35,411 bases of DNA from Streptacidiphilus melanogenes (GCF_000787835.1 NZ_BBPP01000004.1:258377-293787); one strand, 5' to 3'. Positions 14,489 to 25,020 are shown, numbered from the stretch's first letter. Translations and numbers: made by a program. Notes: generated by a model not told the origin, from the sequence alone.

Positions 14489-15658
14489 TCAGCCGGGCTG
14501 AAGGCGGTGGGCCTGCAGCGCGGCGCCGAGGTCGGTGACCGCAGCCGGGTCGGAGAGTGAACGGCCCGTCAACTCCTCGATCCGGCGCAGGCGGTAGCGC
14601 ACGGTGTTGGGGTGGACGAAGAGCCGCTGTGCCGCCTCGGCGGCGACTCCGCCCGCGGCGAACCAGTGCTCCAGGGTCTCCACCAGGCGCCTTCGGTCCA
14701 GCGGGGGCAGAGCGAGCACGGGGCCCAGGACCAGCCGTACCAGGCGGGCCGACTCGGCGGGGGCCGCGACGACCACCATGGCGAGGGGGTTGTCGTCGAA
14801 GCGGACGACCCCGGCCCCCTCGGCGGGAAGCCCGGCCAGCGCCAGCCGGGCGAAGTGCAGCGCCTGTGGGGTGTCGCGCAGCGAGTCGAACGCGGGGCTG
14901 ACGCCGACGCGGGCGGCGCGACGGGCGCGCAGGGCCCGGAAGCAGACCGTCTCGGCGTCCGGCGCGGCGAGGGAGACCAGACCGATCTGCTGGTCGGGCA
15001 GCAGCCGCCAGGCGGACGGCAGGTGGGCCTCCCGCAACGCGGCCTCGATGCCCGGCAGCGGCTCCGCTCCCGGATCGGGCACGTGCGCGGCTGCCACCGC
15101 GTACGGACCCCGCTCGGGCAGGCCGAGCTGCCGGGCCGCCTCCCACAGTGTCGTGCTGCCCCCGATCGCGCCGGTCAGCAGGGCCTCCAGCAGCGCCGAA
15201 CGCCGCGATTCGCGCTGCAGGACCAGTTCCGCGCTGCTCGCCCGGTGGGAGGCGGCCACCGCCTCCGCGTACCGGCCGAACAGGGCCCAGATCTCGGACG
15301 ATCCCGCCACCAGGTCGGCGTCGGTGACCTCGGGGTGGCCGCCGGCCTCCTCGACCATCTCCGACCAGATGAACTCGAAGCCCACGCGGTAGGCGTGCAG
15401 CGTCTCCGAGAGCGGCACGCCCTGCTCGGCGCGCAGACGTCCGGTCCCGCGCGCGGGGTGGTCGTCCGGTGGTGTGCCGAAGGCGAAGTGCCCCAGCAGC
15501 AGGTCGGCGTTGCGCCGGCAGGACTCCTGGAGCGACGCGAAGGGGATGAGCGTCTCGTCCCGGTAGGACTCGACCTCCGCGCGGATGCGCGCCGCCATCC
15601 GCGCGCTCAGGTCGGGAAGGCGCGCGTGCAGCGCCGTTCCCACTCCGCTCAGGTCCAT
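14489..15658 (-). CDS. PucR/CdaR-family transcriptional regulator
   Basis: A 389-residue regulator. The C-terminal domain is the PucR-type helix-turn-helix: LVETLEHWFAAGG, then AEAAQRLFVHPNTVRYRLRRIEELTG, where the HPNTVRYRL helix is the family hallmark. The N-terminal half, with MAARIRAEVESYRDE, the LSETLHAYRVGFEFIWSEM segment and the central GGDEF-like fold (QIGLVSLAAPDAETV to HFARLALAGLP), matches the RsbRD/CdaR arrangement of actinobacterial members. PucR proteins usually activate nearby catabolic genes in response to a metabolite. The 16-bp palindrome 24-39 bp before the start is its likely binding site, placed between it and the divergent acyl-CoA synthetase, its probable target. Confidence 0.85.
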   Translation of the reverse strand: MDLSGVGTALHARLPDLSARMAARIRAEVESYRDETLIPFASLQESCRRNADLLLGHFAFGTPPDDHPARGTGRLRAEQGVPLSETLHAYRVGFEFIWSEMVEEAGGHPEVTDADLVAGSSEIWALFGRYAEAVAASHRASSAELVLQRESRRSALLEALLTGAIGGSTTLWEAARQLGLPERGPYAVAAAHVPDPGAEPLPGIEAALREAHLPSAWRLLPDQQIGLVSLAAPDAETVCFRALRARRAARVGVSPAFDSLRDTPQALHFARLALAGLPAEGAGVVRFDDNPLAMVVVAAPAESARLVRLVLGPVLALPPLDRRRLVETLEHWFAAGGVAAEAAQRLFVHPNTVRYRLRRIEELTGRSLSDPAAVTDLGAALQAHRLQPG

Positions 15659-15681
15659 TCGCCGAGCTTACGCGGCCCTGG

Positions 15682-15697
15682 TTGTTCCTGGGAACAA
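15682..15697. promoter_or_regulatory. 16-bp palindrome between PucR and acyl-CoA synthetase
   Basis: TTGTTCC-TG-GGAACAA is a perfect 7-bp inverted repeat with a 2-nt centre, 24 bp upstream of the PucR start codon and 139 bp from the start of the synthetase. Its symmetry and position suggest a dimeric regulator site, most simply for the adjacent PucR protein. Confidence 0.6.
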
Positions 15698-15836
15698 GCG
15701 TGTGCGGCGTGCGCTGTGCGCACCGCCATGGACGCCCGGCATCACCCGGTACCACGATGCGATCACCACGGACGTGCGCGGAGCCGAGCGGGCGCCCGTG
15801 GGTGCAGGCGGGTGCAGGTGGATGCGAGGAGGCATC

Positions 15837-17330
15837 ATGTCCAATCTGGCGGAGTTCCTGGTGGAGACCGCGCGACGGCAGCCCGAGCGGTCCGCGCTGC
15901 GGCTCGGCCCGGCGGCCATCGACTACGCGGAGCTGGACGAGCTGACCGCACGCGCCGCCGCGCTGCTGCGCGCCGAGGGCGTCCGACCCGGTGACCGGGT
16001 GGCCCTGATGCTGCCGAACGTGCCCGAGTTCGTCGTGCTGTACTACGGGATCCTGCGCACCGGCGCCGTCGTGGTGCCGCTGAACCCGCTGCTCAAGACC
16101 CGTGAGACGGACTATCACCTGCGCGACTCCGGAGCCGTGCTGCTCTTCGAGTGGCACGCCGCCCCCGGCGAGGGCGCCCAGGGAGCGGCGGCCGCGGGGG
16201 TGCCGCACGTCTCCGTCGAGCCGGCCGACTTCACCGCGCGGTTGGCCGCGCACGCGCCGCACGAGGAGGTCGCCGACACCGCCGGGGACGACGTGGCGGT
16301 GCTGCTCTACACCTCCGGCACGACCGGCCGCCCGAAGGGCGCCGCGCTCACCCACCACGGACTGCGGCACAACACCGAGACCGTCGCCGCGAACCTGGAG
16401 CGGCTGACCTCCGACGACGTCGTGGTGGGCTGTCTGCCGCTGTTCCACATCTTCGGCCAGACCTGCGGCATGAACGCCGCAGTGCGCGGCGGGGCCACGC
16501 TGGTGCTGGTGCCCCGGTTCGACGCGCGGACCGTCCTCGAGACCATCGCCCGGGACCGCGCCACCATCTTCCAGGGCGTCCCCACCATGTACGCCGCGCT
16601 GCTCGAGCAGCCGGATCTCGACGAGGGCGACGTCGCGGCCCTGCGGATGTGCATCTCCGGCGGGGCCTCCCTGCCGGTGGAGGTGCTGCACGGGTTCGAG
16701 CGGCGGTTCGGCTGCATGATCCTCGAGGGCTTCGGCATGTCCGAGACCAGCCCCGTGGTGACGTTCAACCACCCCGACCGACCGCGCAAGCCCGGCTCGA
16801 TCGGCACCCCCGTCCGCGATGTCGAGGTGCGGCTGCTCGACGAGGAGGGCAAGCAGGTCGCCCAGGGAGAGGTCGGCGAACTCGCCGTCCGCGGACCGAA
16901 CCTGATGAAGGGCTACTGGAACCGCCCCGAGGAGACGGCGGCCACCGTCCCGGACGGCTGGCTGCGCACCGGGGATCTCGCCCGTCAGGACGAGGACGGC
17001 TACCTCTACATCGTCGACCGCAAGAAGGACCTGATCATCCGGGGCGGCTACAACGTGTACCCCCGCGAGATCGAGGAGGTGCTGTACGAGCACCCCGCCG
17101 TCGCCCTGGTCGCGGTCGTCGGCACGCCCGACGAGCGCCTGGGCGAGGAGGTCGCCGCGGCCGTCGTGCTGCGTCCGGGCGCCGGAGCCACCCCGGAGGA
17201 GCTCGTCGAGTTCACCAAGGAGCGGGTGGCCGCCTACAAGTACCCCCGCCACGTGTGGGTGATGGACGCGCTGCCGATGGGCCCCAGCGGCAAGATCCTC
17301 AAGCGCGAGATCACCGCTCCGGCCTCCTGA
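15837..17330 (+). CDS. Long-chain fatty acid--CoA ligase-like acyl-CoA synthetase
   Basis: A 497-residue AMP-forming acyl-CoA synthetase, which activates a carboxylic acid via an acyl-adenylate. Core motifs in order are YTSGTTGRPKG (158-168), LPLFHIFGQTCGMN, GFGMSETSP (A5), GWLRTGDLA (A7), DRKKDLIIRGGYNVYPREIE (A8) and the catalytic-lysine motif PSGKILKRE close to the C-terminus. No carrier domain is attached. Motifs and length fit a fatty-acyl or short/medium-chain ligase; the acyl chain cannot be told from sequence. ATG 15837 has GAGGAGG close upstream, so the longer open frame is not used. Divergent from PucR, probably its target. Confidence 0.9.
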   Translation: MSNLAEFLVETARRQPERSALRLGPAAIDYAELDELTARAAALLRAEGVRPGDRVALMLPNVPEFVVLYYGILRTGAVVVPLNPLLKTRETDYHLRDSGAVLLFEWHAAPGEGAQGAAAAGVPHVSVEPADFTARLAAHAPHEEVADTAGDDVAVLLYTSGTTGRPKGAALTHHGLRHNTETVAANLERLTSDDVVVGCLPLFHIFGQTCGMNAAVRGGATLVLVPRFDARTVLETIARDRATIFQGVPTMYAALLEQPDLDEGDVAALRMCISGGASLPVEVLHGFERRFGCMILEGFGMSETSPVVTFNHPDRPRKPGSIGTPVRDVEVRLLDEEGKQVAQGEVGELAVRGPNLMKGYWNRPEETAATVPDGWLRTGDLARQDEDGYLYIVDRKKDLIIRGGYNVYPREIEEVLYEHPAVALVAVVGTPDERLGEEVAAAVVLRPGAGATPEELVEFTKERVAAYKYPRHVWVMDALPMGPSGKILKREITAPAS

Positions 17331-17502
17331 CCCGACCGCTGAGGCGGTGTCCCGCCGGCGGTGCACGGTCGCTGTCGGCAAAGGAGGTCGCGGAGGGAGT
17401 CGTGGAGGGGCGTGGCCGAGGTCACCGGCGAGGTCCCGGGCACGGCCCGCACGCTGCGCTACCGTGGCGTGACGGATCACGACGTCCATCAGGAGTGATG
17501 GC

Positions 17503-19143
<1,641 letters not shown>

Positions 19144-19160
19144 ACCGCCGTCACCGCACC

Positions 19161-19216
19161 GCTGTCACCCCGCTGTCACCCCGCGGTCGCCACCCCGCGG
19201 TCGCCACCCCGCTGTC
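19161..19216. repeat. Short tandem repeats after pgm
   Basis: Two copies of GCTGTCACCCC (19161-19182) are followed by two copies of GCGGTCGCCACCCC (19183-19210) and a partial first unit. The units are related, which suggests replication slippage. It is directly before the terminator hairpin and has no coding role. Confidence 0.7.
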
Positions 19217-19241
19217 GGGCCCGTACGAGGGGCCCGACGGC
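19211..19241. terminator. Bidirectional terminator hairpin between pgm and NTF2-like gene
   Basis: GTCGGGCCC (19214-19222) and GGGCCCGAC (19230-19238) are perfect complements with a 7-nt loop. The stem can extend to 12 pairs with one G-U pair. It stands between the ends of the convergent pgm gene and NTF2-like gene. Confidence 0.7.
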
Positions 19242-19250
19242 GTCGGGGCG

Positions 19251-19640
19251 TCAGGCGTCGAGCGCGCGGGCGATCGGGACGGTGTCGGAGGTCTGCCGCA
19301 GCCGGGTGATCCGGCCGTCCCGCAGGGTGAAGAAGTGGGCGAACCGCGAGGTCACCGCCGCGCCCTTGGTGGTGACGCCGACGTAGCGGCCGAGCACGAC
19401 CACATGGTCGCCGTCCTCGTAGAACTCGTCGCCGAGGCAGGCGAACTGCTCGAAGTCGGCGAGGAACCCGAAGAACTCGCCCACGATGCGGTCCAGGCCC
19501 TCGTAGACGCCGCCCCGGGGGAAGCCCTCAGCGATGTCCCACTGGGCGTCCTCGGCCACGACGGAGCGGATGACCTCGAGGTCGCCGCGGGCGTCGTAGA
19601 AGCGGCGGACGGCGTCGATCTGCGGGGAGGAGCGGTCCAT
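19251..19640 (-). CDS. NTF2-like (SnoaL family) protein
   Basis: A 129-residue NTF2-like fold protein: IDAVRRFYDARGDLEVIRSVVAEDAQWDI is the N-terminal helix pair and first strand, followed by YEGLDRIVGEFFGFLADFEQF, then FYEDGDHVVVLGRYVGVTTKG and the C-terminal AHFFTLRDGRITRLRQTSD strands. Such proteins are either small isomerase/hydrolase-type enzymes or ligand-binding modules; no catalytic pair is clear. ATG 19640 with GGAG upstream gives the usual family length. It lies 91 bp downstream of xylR on the same strand and could be co-transcribed with it. Confidence 0.75.
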   Translation of the reverse strand: MDRSSPQIDAVRRFYDARGDLEVIRSVVAEDAQWDIAEGFPRGGVYEGLDRIVGEFFGFLADFEQFACLGDEFYEDGDHVVVLGRYVGVTTKGAAVTSRFAHFFTLRDGRITRLRQTSDTVPIARALDA

Positions 19641-19731
19641 GGCGAGTCTCCGTGCTCGTGACGACGGTCGGGGCTGCGGTGGATCCTTCCTCGCTCCGGT
19701 CGTGTTCATGCAGGAACGCGCCGAAGGGCCG

Positions 19732-20892
19732 TCAGTCGCGCGCCTCCCAGGCGGCCGGGTCGGCGTGGATGCGGTGGACCACCGACGTCGCCGCCCCGAC
19801 CGCCGCGGCGGTCCCGCCGAGGCGCGAGCGGCGGACCGCGACGGGCGCCCAACGCGCCGACACCACGTGCTCGGTGAGGGCGGCCCGGACGAACTCCTCC
19901 AGGTCCGCCCGCTGTGCGTAGGCGCCGCCGAGGACGACCGTGTCCAGGTCGTAGAGGTTCACCGCGGCCGCGATCGCGCGGCCGAGGCCCCGTCCGGCCC
20001 GCGAGGCCGCGTCCGGGGCCGGGGCGCGCAGCGCGTCGAGCCCCGCGACGGTCTCCAGGCATCCGCGCGCCCCGCAGCGGCACGCGTCGCCGCCGGGCTC
20101 CACGGTCACGTGCCCGATCTCCCCGGCCCAGCCGCGCGAGCCGGTGAACAGGCGCCGGTCGAAGACGATCCCGGCGCCGACGCCGATCTCGCCCGACACG
20201 TACAGGAAGTCCCGCAGCCCGCGGTCGGCGGCCAGCTCCGCGAGGGCCGCGTAGTCCGCCTCGTTGCCGACGGCCGCCAGGGCGGGCGTCTCGGGCAGAC
20301 GCGGCGTCAGTTCCGCGAGGACGTCCACGTCCTGCCAGCCCAGGTTGGGCGCGCGGAGCACCCGGCCGCCGTTCGCGCGCACCAGCCCCGGCACGGCCAC
20401 CGCCGCTCCCGCGATCCGCAGCCCGGTGCCGGGCCCCGCCTCGGGGGAGGAGGGCGCCGCGAGGTCCTCGGTGACCCGGTTCGCCAGCTCGGCGAGGTCG
20501 GCCAGGACGGGGCCCGGCTTCCGTCCGCGCTGGTCCCCGTCGAGGGTGACCTCGTGGCGCACGGCCCCGGTCAGGTCCACCACACAGGCCGCGAGGTGGT
20601 CGACGTTGACCTCGAGGCCCAGGCCCACCCAGCCGGCGGACGCCGGGACCAGACCCGTGGCCGGGCGCCCGGCGGTGCTCGCGGGCGGCGGCGCGACCTC
20701 CTCCACCAGCCCGGCCGCCAGCAGCGCGTCGGCGAGCGCGCCGGCGGTGGCCCGGGTCATGCCGGTCGCGGCGGCGAGCGCCGCCCGGCTGACGGGGGTC
20801 GGGGCGTCGAGGACCAGGCGGTAGGCCAGCGCGAGGTTCGACGCCCGGATGGACTGCTGGCGGGCCGGGACGCGTGCGGATACCGAGGTCAT
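19732..20892 (-). CDS. xylR: ROK-family transcriptional regulator of the xylAB genes (XylR-type)
   Basis: A 386-residue ROK repressor. The N-terminal HTH is within residues 12-62 (PTPVSRAALAAATGMTRATAGALADALLAAGLV). The ROK kinase-like fold follows: VNVDHLAACVVDL, the AVPGLV loop, GNEADYAALAELAADRG, and the zinc motif CRCGARGCLE (C271, C273, C278), the ROK signature. The divergent neighbour is xylA, the arrangement that defines XylR in actinomycetes, so it should repress xylAB until xylose (or a derivative) binds. The start is ATG 20892, 79 bp from the xylA start. The symbol is by context; the inducer was not shown. Confidence 0.85.
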   Translation of the reverse strand: MTSVSARVPARQQSIRASNLALAYRLVLDAPTPVSRAALAAATGMTRATAGALADALLAAGLVEEVAPPPASTAGRPATGLVPASAGWVGLGLEVNVDHLAACVVDLTGAVRHEVTLDGDQRGRKPGPVLADLAELANRVTEDLAAPSSPEAGPGTGLRIAGAAVAVPGLVRANGGRVLRAPNLGWQDVDVLAELTPRLPETPALAAVGNEADYAALAELAADRGLRDFLYVSGEIGVGAGIVFDRRLFTGSRGWAGEIGHVTVEPGGDACRCGARGCLETVAGLDALRAPAPDAASRAGRGLGRAIAAAVNLYDLDTVVLGGAYAQRADLEEFVRAALTEHVVSARWAPVAVRRSRLGGTAAAVGAATSVVHRIHADPAAWEARD

Positions 20893-20895
20893 GCC

Positions 20896-20933
20896 TTGAC
20901 AATGCCATATCCGCTCCATAAGTTCATTGGCAA
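20896..20933 (+). promoter_or_regulatory. xylA promoter and likely XylR operator
   Basis: TTGACA (20896-20901) and TAAGTT (20919-20924) are spaced by 17 nt, a good consensus promoter for xylA. The inverted repeat TTGACAATG (20896-20904) / CATTGGCAA (20925-20933), 9 bp with one mismatch and a 20-nt centre, brackets the promoter, and its left arm contains the -35. The region is much richer in AT than its surroundings. It is the likely XylR site, controlling both directions. Confidence 0.65.
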
Positions 20934-20971
20934 TACAAATACCTTCGCTCCCTTCGGCTGAGGAGTCCGCC

Positions 20972-22165
20972 ATGGCTGCTTCCGTTCCCTCGCCCACCCC
21001 GGCGGACAAGTTCACCTTCGGTCTGTGGACCGTGGGCTGGCAGGCCCGCGACCCGTTCGGCGACGCGACCCGTCCCGCGCTGGACCCGGTGGACGCCGTG
21101 CACGGGCTGGCCGAGCGCGGCGCGTACGGCGTGACCTTCCACGACGACGACCTGATCCCGTTCGGCTCCGACGAGGCCGCCCGCGACCAGCACATCGCCC
21201 GGTTCCGCAAGGCGCTGGACGAGACCGGGCTGCAGGTCCCGATGGTGACCACGAACCTGTTCACCCACCCCGTCTTCAAGGACGGCGCGTTCACCGCCAA
21301 CGACCGCGACGTCCGCCGCTTCGCGCTGCGCAAGGTGATGCGCAACCTGGACCTGGCCGCCGAGCTGGGCGCGCACACCTACGTGTTCTGGGGCGGCCGT
21401 GAGGGCGCGGAGTCCGACGCCGCCAAGGACGTCCGCTCCGCCCTGGACCGCTACCGCGAGGGCCTGGACCTGCTCGCCTCCTACGTGCAGGACCGCGGCT
21501 ACGACATCCGCTTCGCGATCGAGCCCAAGCCGAACGAGCCGCGCGGCGACATCCTGCTGCCGACGATCGGTCACGCCCTGGCGTTCATCGGCACCCTGGA
21601 GCACGCCGACATGGTCGGCCTGAACCCGGAGGTCGGGCACGAGCAGATGGCCGGGCTCAACTTCGTGCACGGCATCGCGCAGGCCCTGTGGCACGGCAAG
21701 CTGTTCCACATCGACCTCAACGGCCAGCGCGGCGCCAAGTTCGACCAGGACCTGGTGTTCGGCCACGGCGACCTGCTGAACGCCTTCTTCCTGGTGGACC
21801 TCCTGGAGAACGGCGCGGGCGGCGTCCCGGCCTACGACGGCCCCCGCCACTTCGACTACAAGCCCGCCCGCACCGAGGACTTCACCGGCGTGTGGGAGTC
21901 GGCGTCGGCGAACATGCGCACCTACCTGCTGCTCAAGGAGCGCGCTGCCGCCTTCCGCGCCGACCCCGAGGTCGCCGAGGCGCTCGCAGCGGCACGGGTC
22001 GGCGAGCTGGCGCGGCCCACCGTGGCCCCGGGCGAGTCCTACGCGGACCTGCTGGCGGACCGTTCGGCGTTCGAGGACTTCGACGTCGACGCGGCCGCCG
22101 AGCGCGGCGCGGGCTTCGTGCGGCTGAACCAGCTGGCCGTCGAGCACGTGCTGGGCGCGCGGTGA
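20972..22165 (+). CDS. xylA: Xylose isomerase
   Basis: A 397-residue class I xylose (glucose) isomerase converting D-xylose to D-xylulose. It matches the Streptomyces enzymes nearly throughout: [20 protein letters not shown] near the N-terminus, catalytic H57 with D60 in [30 protein letters not shown], the metal-site Glu E184 in [14 protein letters not shown], and [16 protein letters not shown] for the second metal. Active-site numbers are shifted by three from the S. rubiginosus enzyme. The ATG at 20972 has GAGGAG upstream; an in-frame TTG at 20927 lies at the promoter and is unlikely. The stop overlaps the xylB start by 4 bp (GTGA), so the two are co-translated. Confidence 0.97.
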   Translation: MAASVPSPTPADKFTFGLWTVGWQARDPFGDATRPALDPVDAVHGLAERGAYGVTFHDDDLIPFGSDEAARDQHIARFRKALDETGLQVPMVTTNLFTHPVFKDGAFTANDRDVRRFALRKVMRNLDLAAELGAHTYVFWGGREGAESDAAKDVRSALDRYREGLDLLASYVQDRGYDIRFAIEPKPNEPRGDILLPTIGHALAFIGTLEHADMVGLNPEVGHEQMAGLNFVHGIAQALWHGKLFHIDLNGQRGAKFDQDLVFGHGDLLNAFFLVDLLENGAGGVPAYDGPRHFDYKPARTEDFTGVWESASANMRTYLLLKERAAAFRADPEVAEALAAARVGELARPTVAPGESYADLLADRSAFEDFDVDAAAERGAGFVRLNQLAVEHVLGAR

Positions 22166-23667
22166 CCCTGGTCGCCGGCGTCGACTCCTCGACGCAGTCC
22201 TGCAAGGTCGTGATCCGCGACGCGGAGACCGGAGCCCTGGTGCGCCAGGGCTCCGCCCCGCATCCGCCCGGCACCGAGGTGGACCCGGAGGCCTGGTGGA
22301 CGGCCTTGGGCCGCGCCGCCGAGGCGGCGGGCGGCCTCGACGACGTCGCCGCGCTCTCGGTCGCCGGGCAGCAGCACGGCATGGTGTCCCTGGACACCGA
22401 CGGCACAGTGGTGCGGCCCGCGCTGCTGTGGAACGACACCCGCTCCGCCGGGGCGGCGGACGAGCTGGTCCGCGAACTCGGGCCGAAGGTCTGGGCCGAG
22501 GCGGTCGGCAGCGTGCCCGTGGCGTCCTTCACGGTGACCAAGCTGCGCTGGCTCGCCGAGCACGAGCCGGAGCACGCCGCCAGGGTCACGGCGGTCTGCC
22601 TGCCGCACGACTGGCTCACCTGGCGCCTGCGCGGCTTCGGCGGCAGCGGCCCGAGCGGTGGCCCGGCGGCGCGCGCGGCTGCGGGTGCAGGCGCTGGAGC
22701 GACTGTGGCGTCGGGCGCTGGGTCGGGTGCCGGCTTGGACGCCCTCACCACCGACCGCAGCGACGCGTCCGGGACCGGGTACTGGTCGCCGCGCACGGGG
22801 GAGTACCGCCAGGACCTGCTGGCGCTCGCGTTCGGGCGCACGCCTCTCCTGCCGCGCGTCCTGGGGCCCGCGCAGTCGCCGGGACCCGCCGCCGCGCTGC
22901 GCGGCGACGTGCTGCTCGGCCCCGGCGCGGGTGACAACGCCGCGGCCGCCCTCGGTCTGGGCGCCCGCCCCGGGGACGTGGTGGTCTCGATCGGGACCTC
23001 CGGCACCGTCTTCGCGGTCTGCGCCGCGCCGACCGCCGATCCGGACGGTGCGATCGCCGGCTTCGCCGACGCGGCCGGGGCGTTCCTGCCGCTGGTCTGC
23101 ACGTTGAACGCGGCCCGCGTGCTGGACGCGGCCGCGTCGACGCTGGACGTGAACCTGGCGGAGGTGTCCCGACTCGCGCTCTCGGCGCCGCCCGGCGCGG
23201 ACGGGCTGACCCTGATCCCCTACCTGGAGGGCGAGCGCACACCGAACCTCCCCGACGCCGCCGGTTCGCTGCACGGGCTCCGCCTGGCCAATGCGAGCCC
23301 GGCGCACCTGGCGCGGGCGTACGTCGAGGGCATGCTGTGCGGACTGGCCGACGGTCTGGACGCCCTGACGGCGGCGGGAGTCCCGATCGAGCGGGTGCTG
23401 CTGGTGGGCGGTGGCGCGAGGTCCGAGGCCGTGCGCCGGATCGCCCCGGCGATCCTCGGCCGCCCGGTGGCGGTCCCGCCGCCCGGCGAGTACGTCGCCG
23501 ACGGCGCCGCGGTCCAGGCGGCGTGGATGCTCGGCGGGCAGTCCGATCCGCCCCGCTGGGGCGGCGCCGAGGTGGAGGTCCACGAGGCCGCACCTGCGCG
23601 GTGGATCCGCGAGCGGTACCGTGACCACCGCGAGGGCATTAGTTCGGCTATTGTTGGAATGAAATAG
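22162..23667 (+). CDS. xylB: Xylulokinase
   Basis: A 501-residue FGGY-family carbohydrate kinase phosphorylating D-xylulose to xylulose 5-phosphate. Features include the N-terminal [14 protein letters not shown] phosphate loop, AGQQHGMV and [29 protein letters not shown], the catalytic base D258 in [13 protein letters not shown], and [11 protein letters not shown], then [16 protein letters not shown]. Residues 159-194 are a Gly/Ala/Ser-rich low-complexity insertion in the loop before TTDRSDASG, not seen in E. coli XylB. The GTG start overlaps the xylA stop. The last codons (ISSAIVGMK, stop 23665-23667) contain the complete left half and most of an operator for the following regulator gene. 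Confidence 0.93.
   Translation: MTLVAGVDSSTQSCKVVIRDAETGALVRQGSAPHPPGTEVDPEAWWTALGRAAEAAGGLDDVAALSVAGQQHGMVSLDTDGTVVRPALLWNDTRSAGAADELVRELGPKVWAEAVGSVPVASFTVTKLRWLAEHEPEHAARVTAVCLPHDWLTWRLRGFGGSGPSGGPAARAAAGAGAGATVASGAGSGAGLDALTTDRSDASGTGYWSPRTGEYRQDLLALAFGRTPLLPRVLGPAQSPGPAAALRGDVLLGPGAGDNAAAALGLGARPGDVVVSIGTSGTVFAVCAAPTADPDGAIAGFADAAGAFLPLVCTLNAARVLDAAASTLDVNLAEVSRLALSAPPGADGLTLIPYLEGERTPNLPDAAGSLHGLRLANASPAHLARAYVEGMLCGLADGLDALTAAGVPIERVLLVGGGARSEAVRRIAPAILGRPVAVPPPGEYVADGAAVQAAWMLGGQSDPPRWGGAEVEVHEAAPARWIRERYRDHREGISSAIVGMK
23639..23663 (+). promoter_or_regulatory. Shared ROK operator, copy 1 (before ROK regulator 1)
   Basis: TTAGTTC (23639-23645), an 11-nt centre GGCTATTGTTG, then GAATGAA (23657-23663), an imperfect match (2 of 7 differ) to GAACTAA. 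The centre is identical at 10 of 11 positions to copy 2 at 30701. It ends inside the stop region of xylB, about 74 bp before the regulator start at 23737. A TACTAG hexamer at 23682-23687 may be the -10 of that gene, so the operator would sit over or just above the -35. Confidence 0.65.
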
Positions 23668-23736
23668 CCCCGGGCCGACGCTACTAGAGTCCTCCTGCGG
23701 AGCGGGCAGCCCGTCATCGAAGGGGGAGCAACAGTC

Positions 23737-25020
23737 GTGGCAACCAACCGGACTGAGTCCTACCCGCGCGACCTGGCCATGGCCGGGCCGCCCGGGGCCA
23801 AGGACCGCTCCTCGACGCGCCGCGCGAACCTCAGCCTCATCCTCAACCTCCTGCACGGGGAGGGAGGCCGCTCCCGGGCACGGATCGCCGCCGACACCGG
23901 GCTGCCCAAGGCGACCGTCACCAACCTCATCGCCGAACTCGTCGAGGGCGGCCTGGTCCGCGAGGGCGAGGCCGAGCGCGAGGGCGCGATCGGGCGGCCC
24001 GGCCACGTGGTGGAGCTGGACGGCCGCTCGCTGTGCGGCATCGGCGCCGAGGTCAACGTCGACTACGTGAGCGTGACCGCGCTGAACCTGCCCGGCGACG
24101 TGGTCGCCCAGCGCCGGCTGTCCGTGAACGTCGCCGACACGCCGCCCGAGGAGGTGCTGAGCACCGTCGCGGGCCTCGTCGCGGAGACCGTCGAGGAGCT
24201 GCGCAGGCAAGGGGTCCGCACCATCGGGGTCACCCTCGCCGCGCCCGGGGTCATCGACCCCGAGCCCGGCGTGGTCAGCTACGCCTCCAACATCGGCTGG
24301 CGCGAGGTCTCCGCCGTGGACGGCCTGCGCCGCCGCCTGGGCTCCGCGGCGCCCGAGATCCACCTGGAGAACGACGCCAAGCTCGGCGCCATCGCCGAGT
24401 TCGTCACCGCCACCACCCCCGGCGTGCGCGACCTCGTCTACCTCACCGGCACCACCGGCGTCGGCGCGGGCATCATCGCCAGCGGCAAACTCCTGCGCGG
24501 CAACGCCGGGTTCGCGGGCGAGGTCGGCCATCTGCCGCTCGGGGACCCGGAGCAGCCGTGCCCCTGCGGGCGCCAGGGCTGCTGGGAGACCGCCGTCGGC
24601 CTGGCGGCGCTGCTGCGGCTCGCCGCCGATCCGGACGACGAGGTGCACGACCCCGCCACCGACCTCGACAGCCGCCTGCGCGAGCTGCGGCGGCGCGCCG
24701 ACGACGGCGACCCGCGCACGCTCGCCGCGGTCGAGCGCCTCGGCGAGGCGCTGCGCAGCGGCGTCGCCCTGCTCGTGGACATCCTGAACCCCCGACTGCT
24801 GGTACTGGGCGGCCACTTCGCCGTCTTCGGCGACTACCTGGTGCCCGCGATCCGGGACCACGTCCACGAGACCGTGATCGCTCCCAACGCCGGTGGGTGC
24901 GAACTGGTCCCCTCGCAGCTCGGGTTCACCGCCCCTGCGCGCGGCGGGGCGTACCTCGCGCTGGACGCGATCTACCAGGACCCGATCGCCATCATGCAGG
25001 GGCTCCAAGCGGCGGGTTGA
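23737..25020 (+). CDS. ROK-family transcriptional regulator 1
   Basis: A 427-residue ROK repressor. Residues 40-75 carry the winged HTH: GRSRARIAADTGLPKATVTNLIAELVEGGLV. The kinase-like domain has EVNVDYVSVTALNLPGDV, TLAAPGVIDPEPGVVSYASNIGW, HLENDAKLGAIAEF, LTGTTGVGAGIIASGKLLRG, and the zinc motif CPCGRQGCWE (C275, C277, C282). The sugar-binding E and H residues of the ROK fold (FAGEVGHLPLG) are present. It shares the full layout with ROK regulator 2, and the two recognition helices (GLPKATVTNL against GLPRTTVVHL) are close, so they may bind the same site. The GTG start follows AGGGGGAG; the operator copy 1 lies upstream. The strong hairpin after the stop separates it from the convergent hydrolase. 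Confidence 0.87.
   Translation: MATNRTESYPRDLAMAGPPGAKDRSSTRRANLSLILNLLHGEGGRSRARIAADTGLPKATVTNLIAELVEGGLVREGEAEREGAIGRPGHVVELDGRSLCGIGAEVNVDYVSVTALNLPGDVVAQRRLSVNVADTPPEEVLSTVAGLVAETVEELRRQGVRTIGVTLAAPGVIDPEPGVVSYASNIGWREVSAVDGLRRRLGSAAPEIHLENDAKLGAIAEFVTATTPGVRDLVYLTGTTGVGAGIIASGKLLRGNAGFAGEVGHLPLGDPEQPCPCGRQGCWETAVGLAALLRLAADPDDEVHDPATDLDSRLRELRRRADDGDPRTLAAVERLGEALRSGVALLVDILNPRLLVLGGHFAVFGDYLVPAIRDHVHETVIAPNAGGCELVPSQLGFTAPARGGAYLALDAIYQDPIAIMQGLQAAG

Noticed and set aside
13402-14538. A 378-codon plus-strand frame across the orphan genes
   Set aside because: Composition is repetitive Arg/Gly/Asp without a domain; the reverse frames show membrane helices and CxxC motifs and have a better start signal.
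17335-17348. ACCGC-TGAG-GCGGT hairpin after the acyl-CoA synthetase as terminator
   Set aside because: A 5-bp stem is too weak to call in such GC-rich DNA.
19161-19216. CRISPR-like repeats after pgm
   Set aside because: The units are 11 and 14 bp, directly adjacent, with no spacers and no cas genes; simple slippage repeats.
20927-20971. Earlier TTG start for xylA
   Set aside because: It falls on the promoter/operator, has no ribosome site, and the added residues have no counterpart in Streptomyces XylA.
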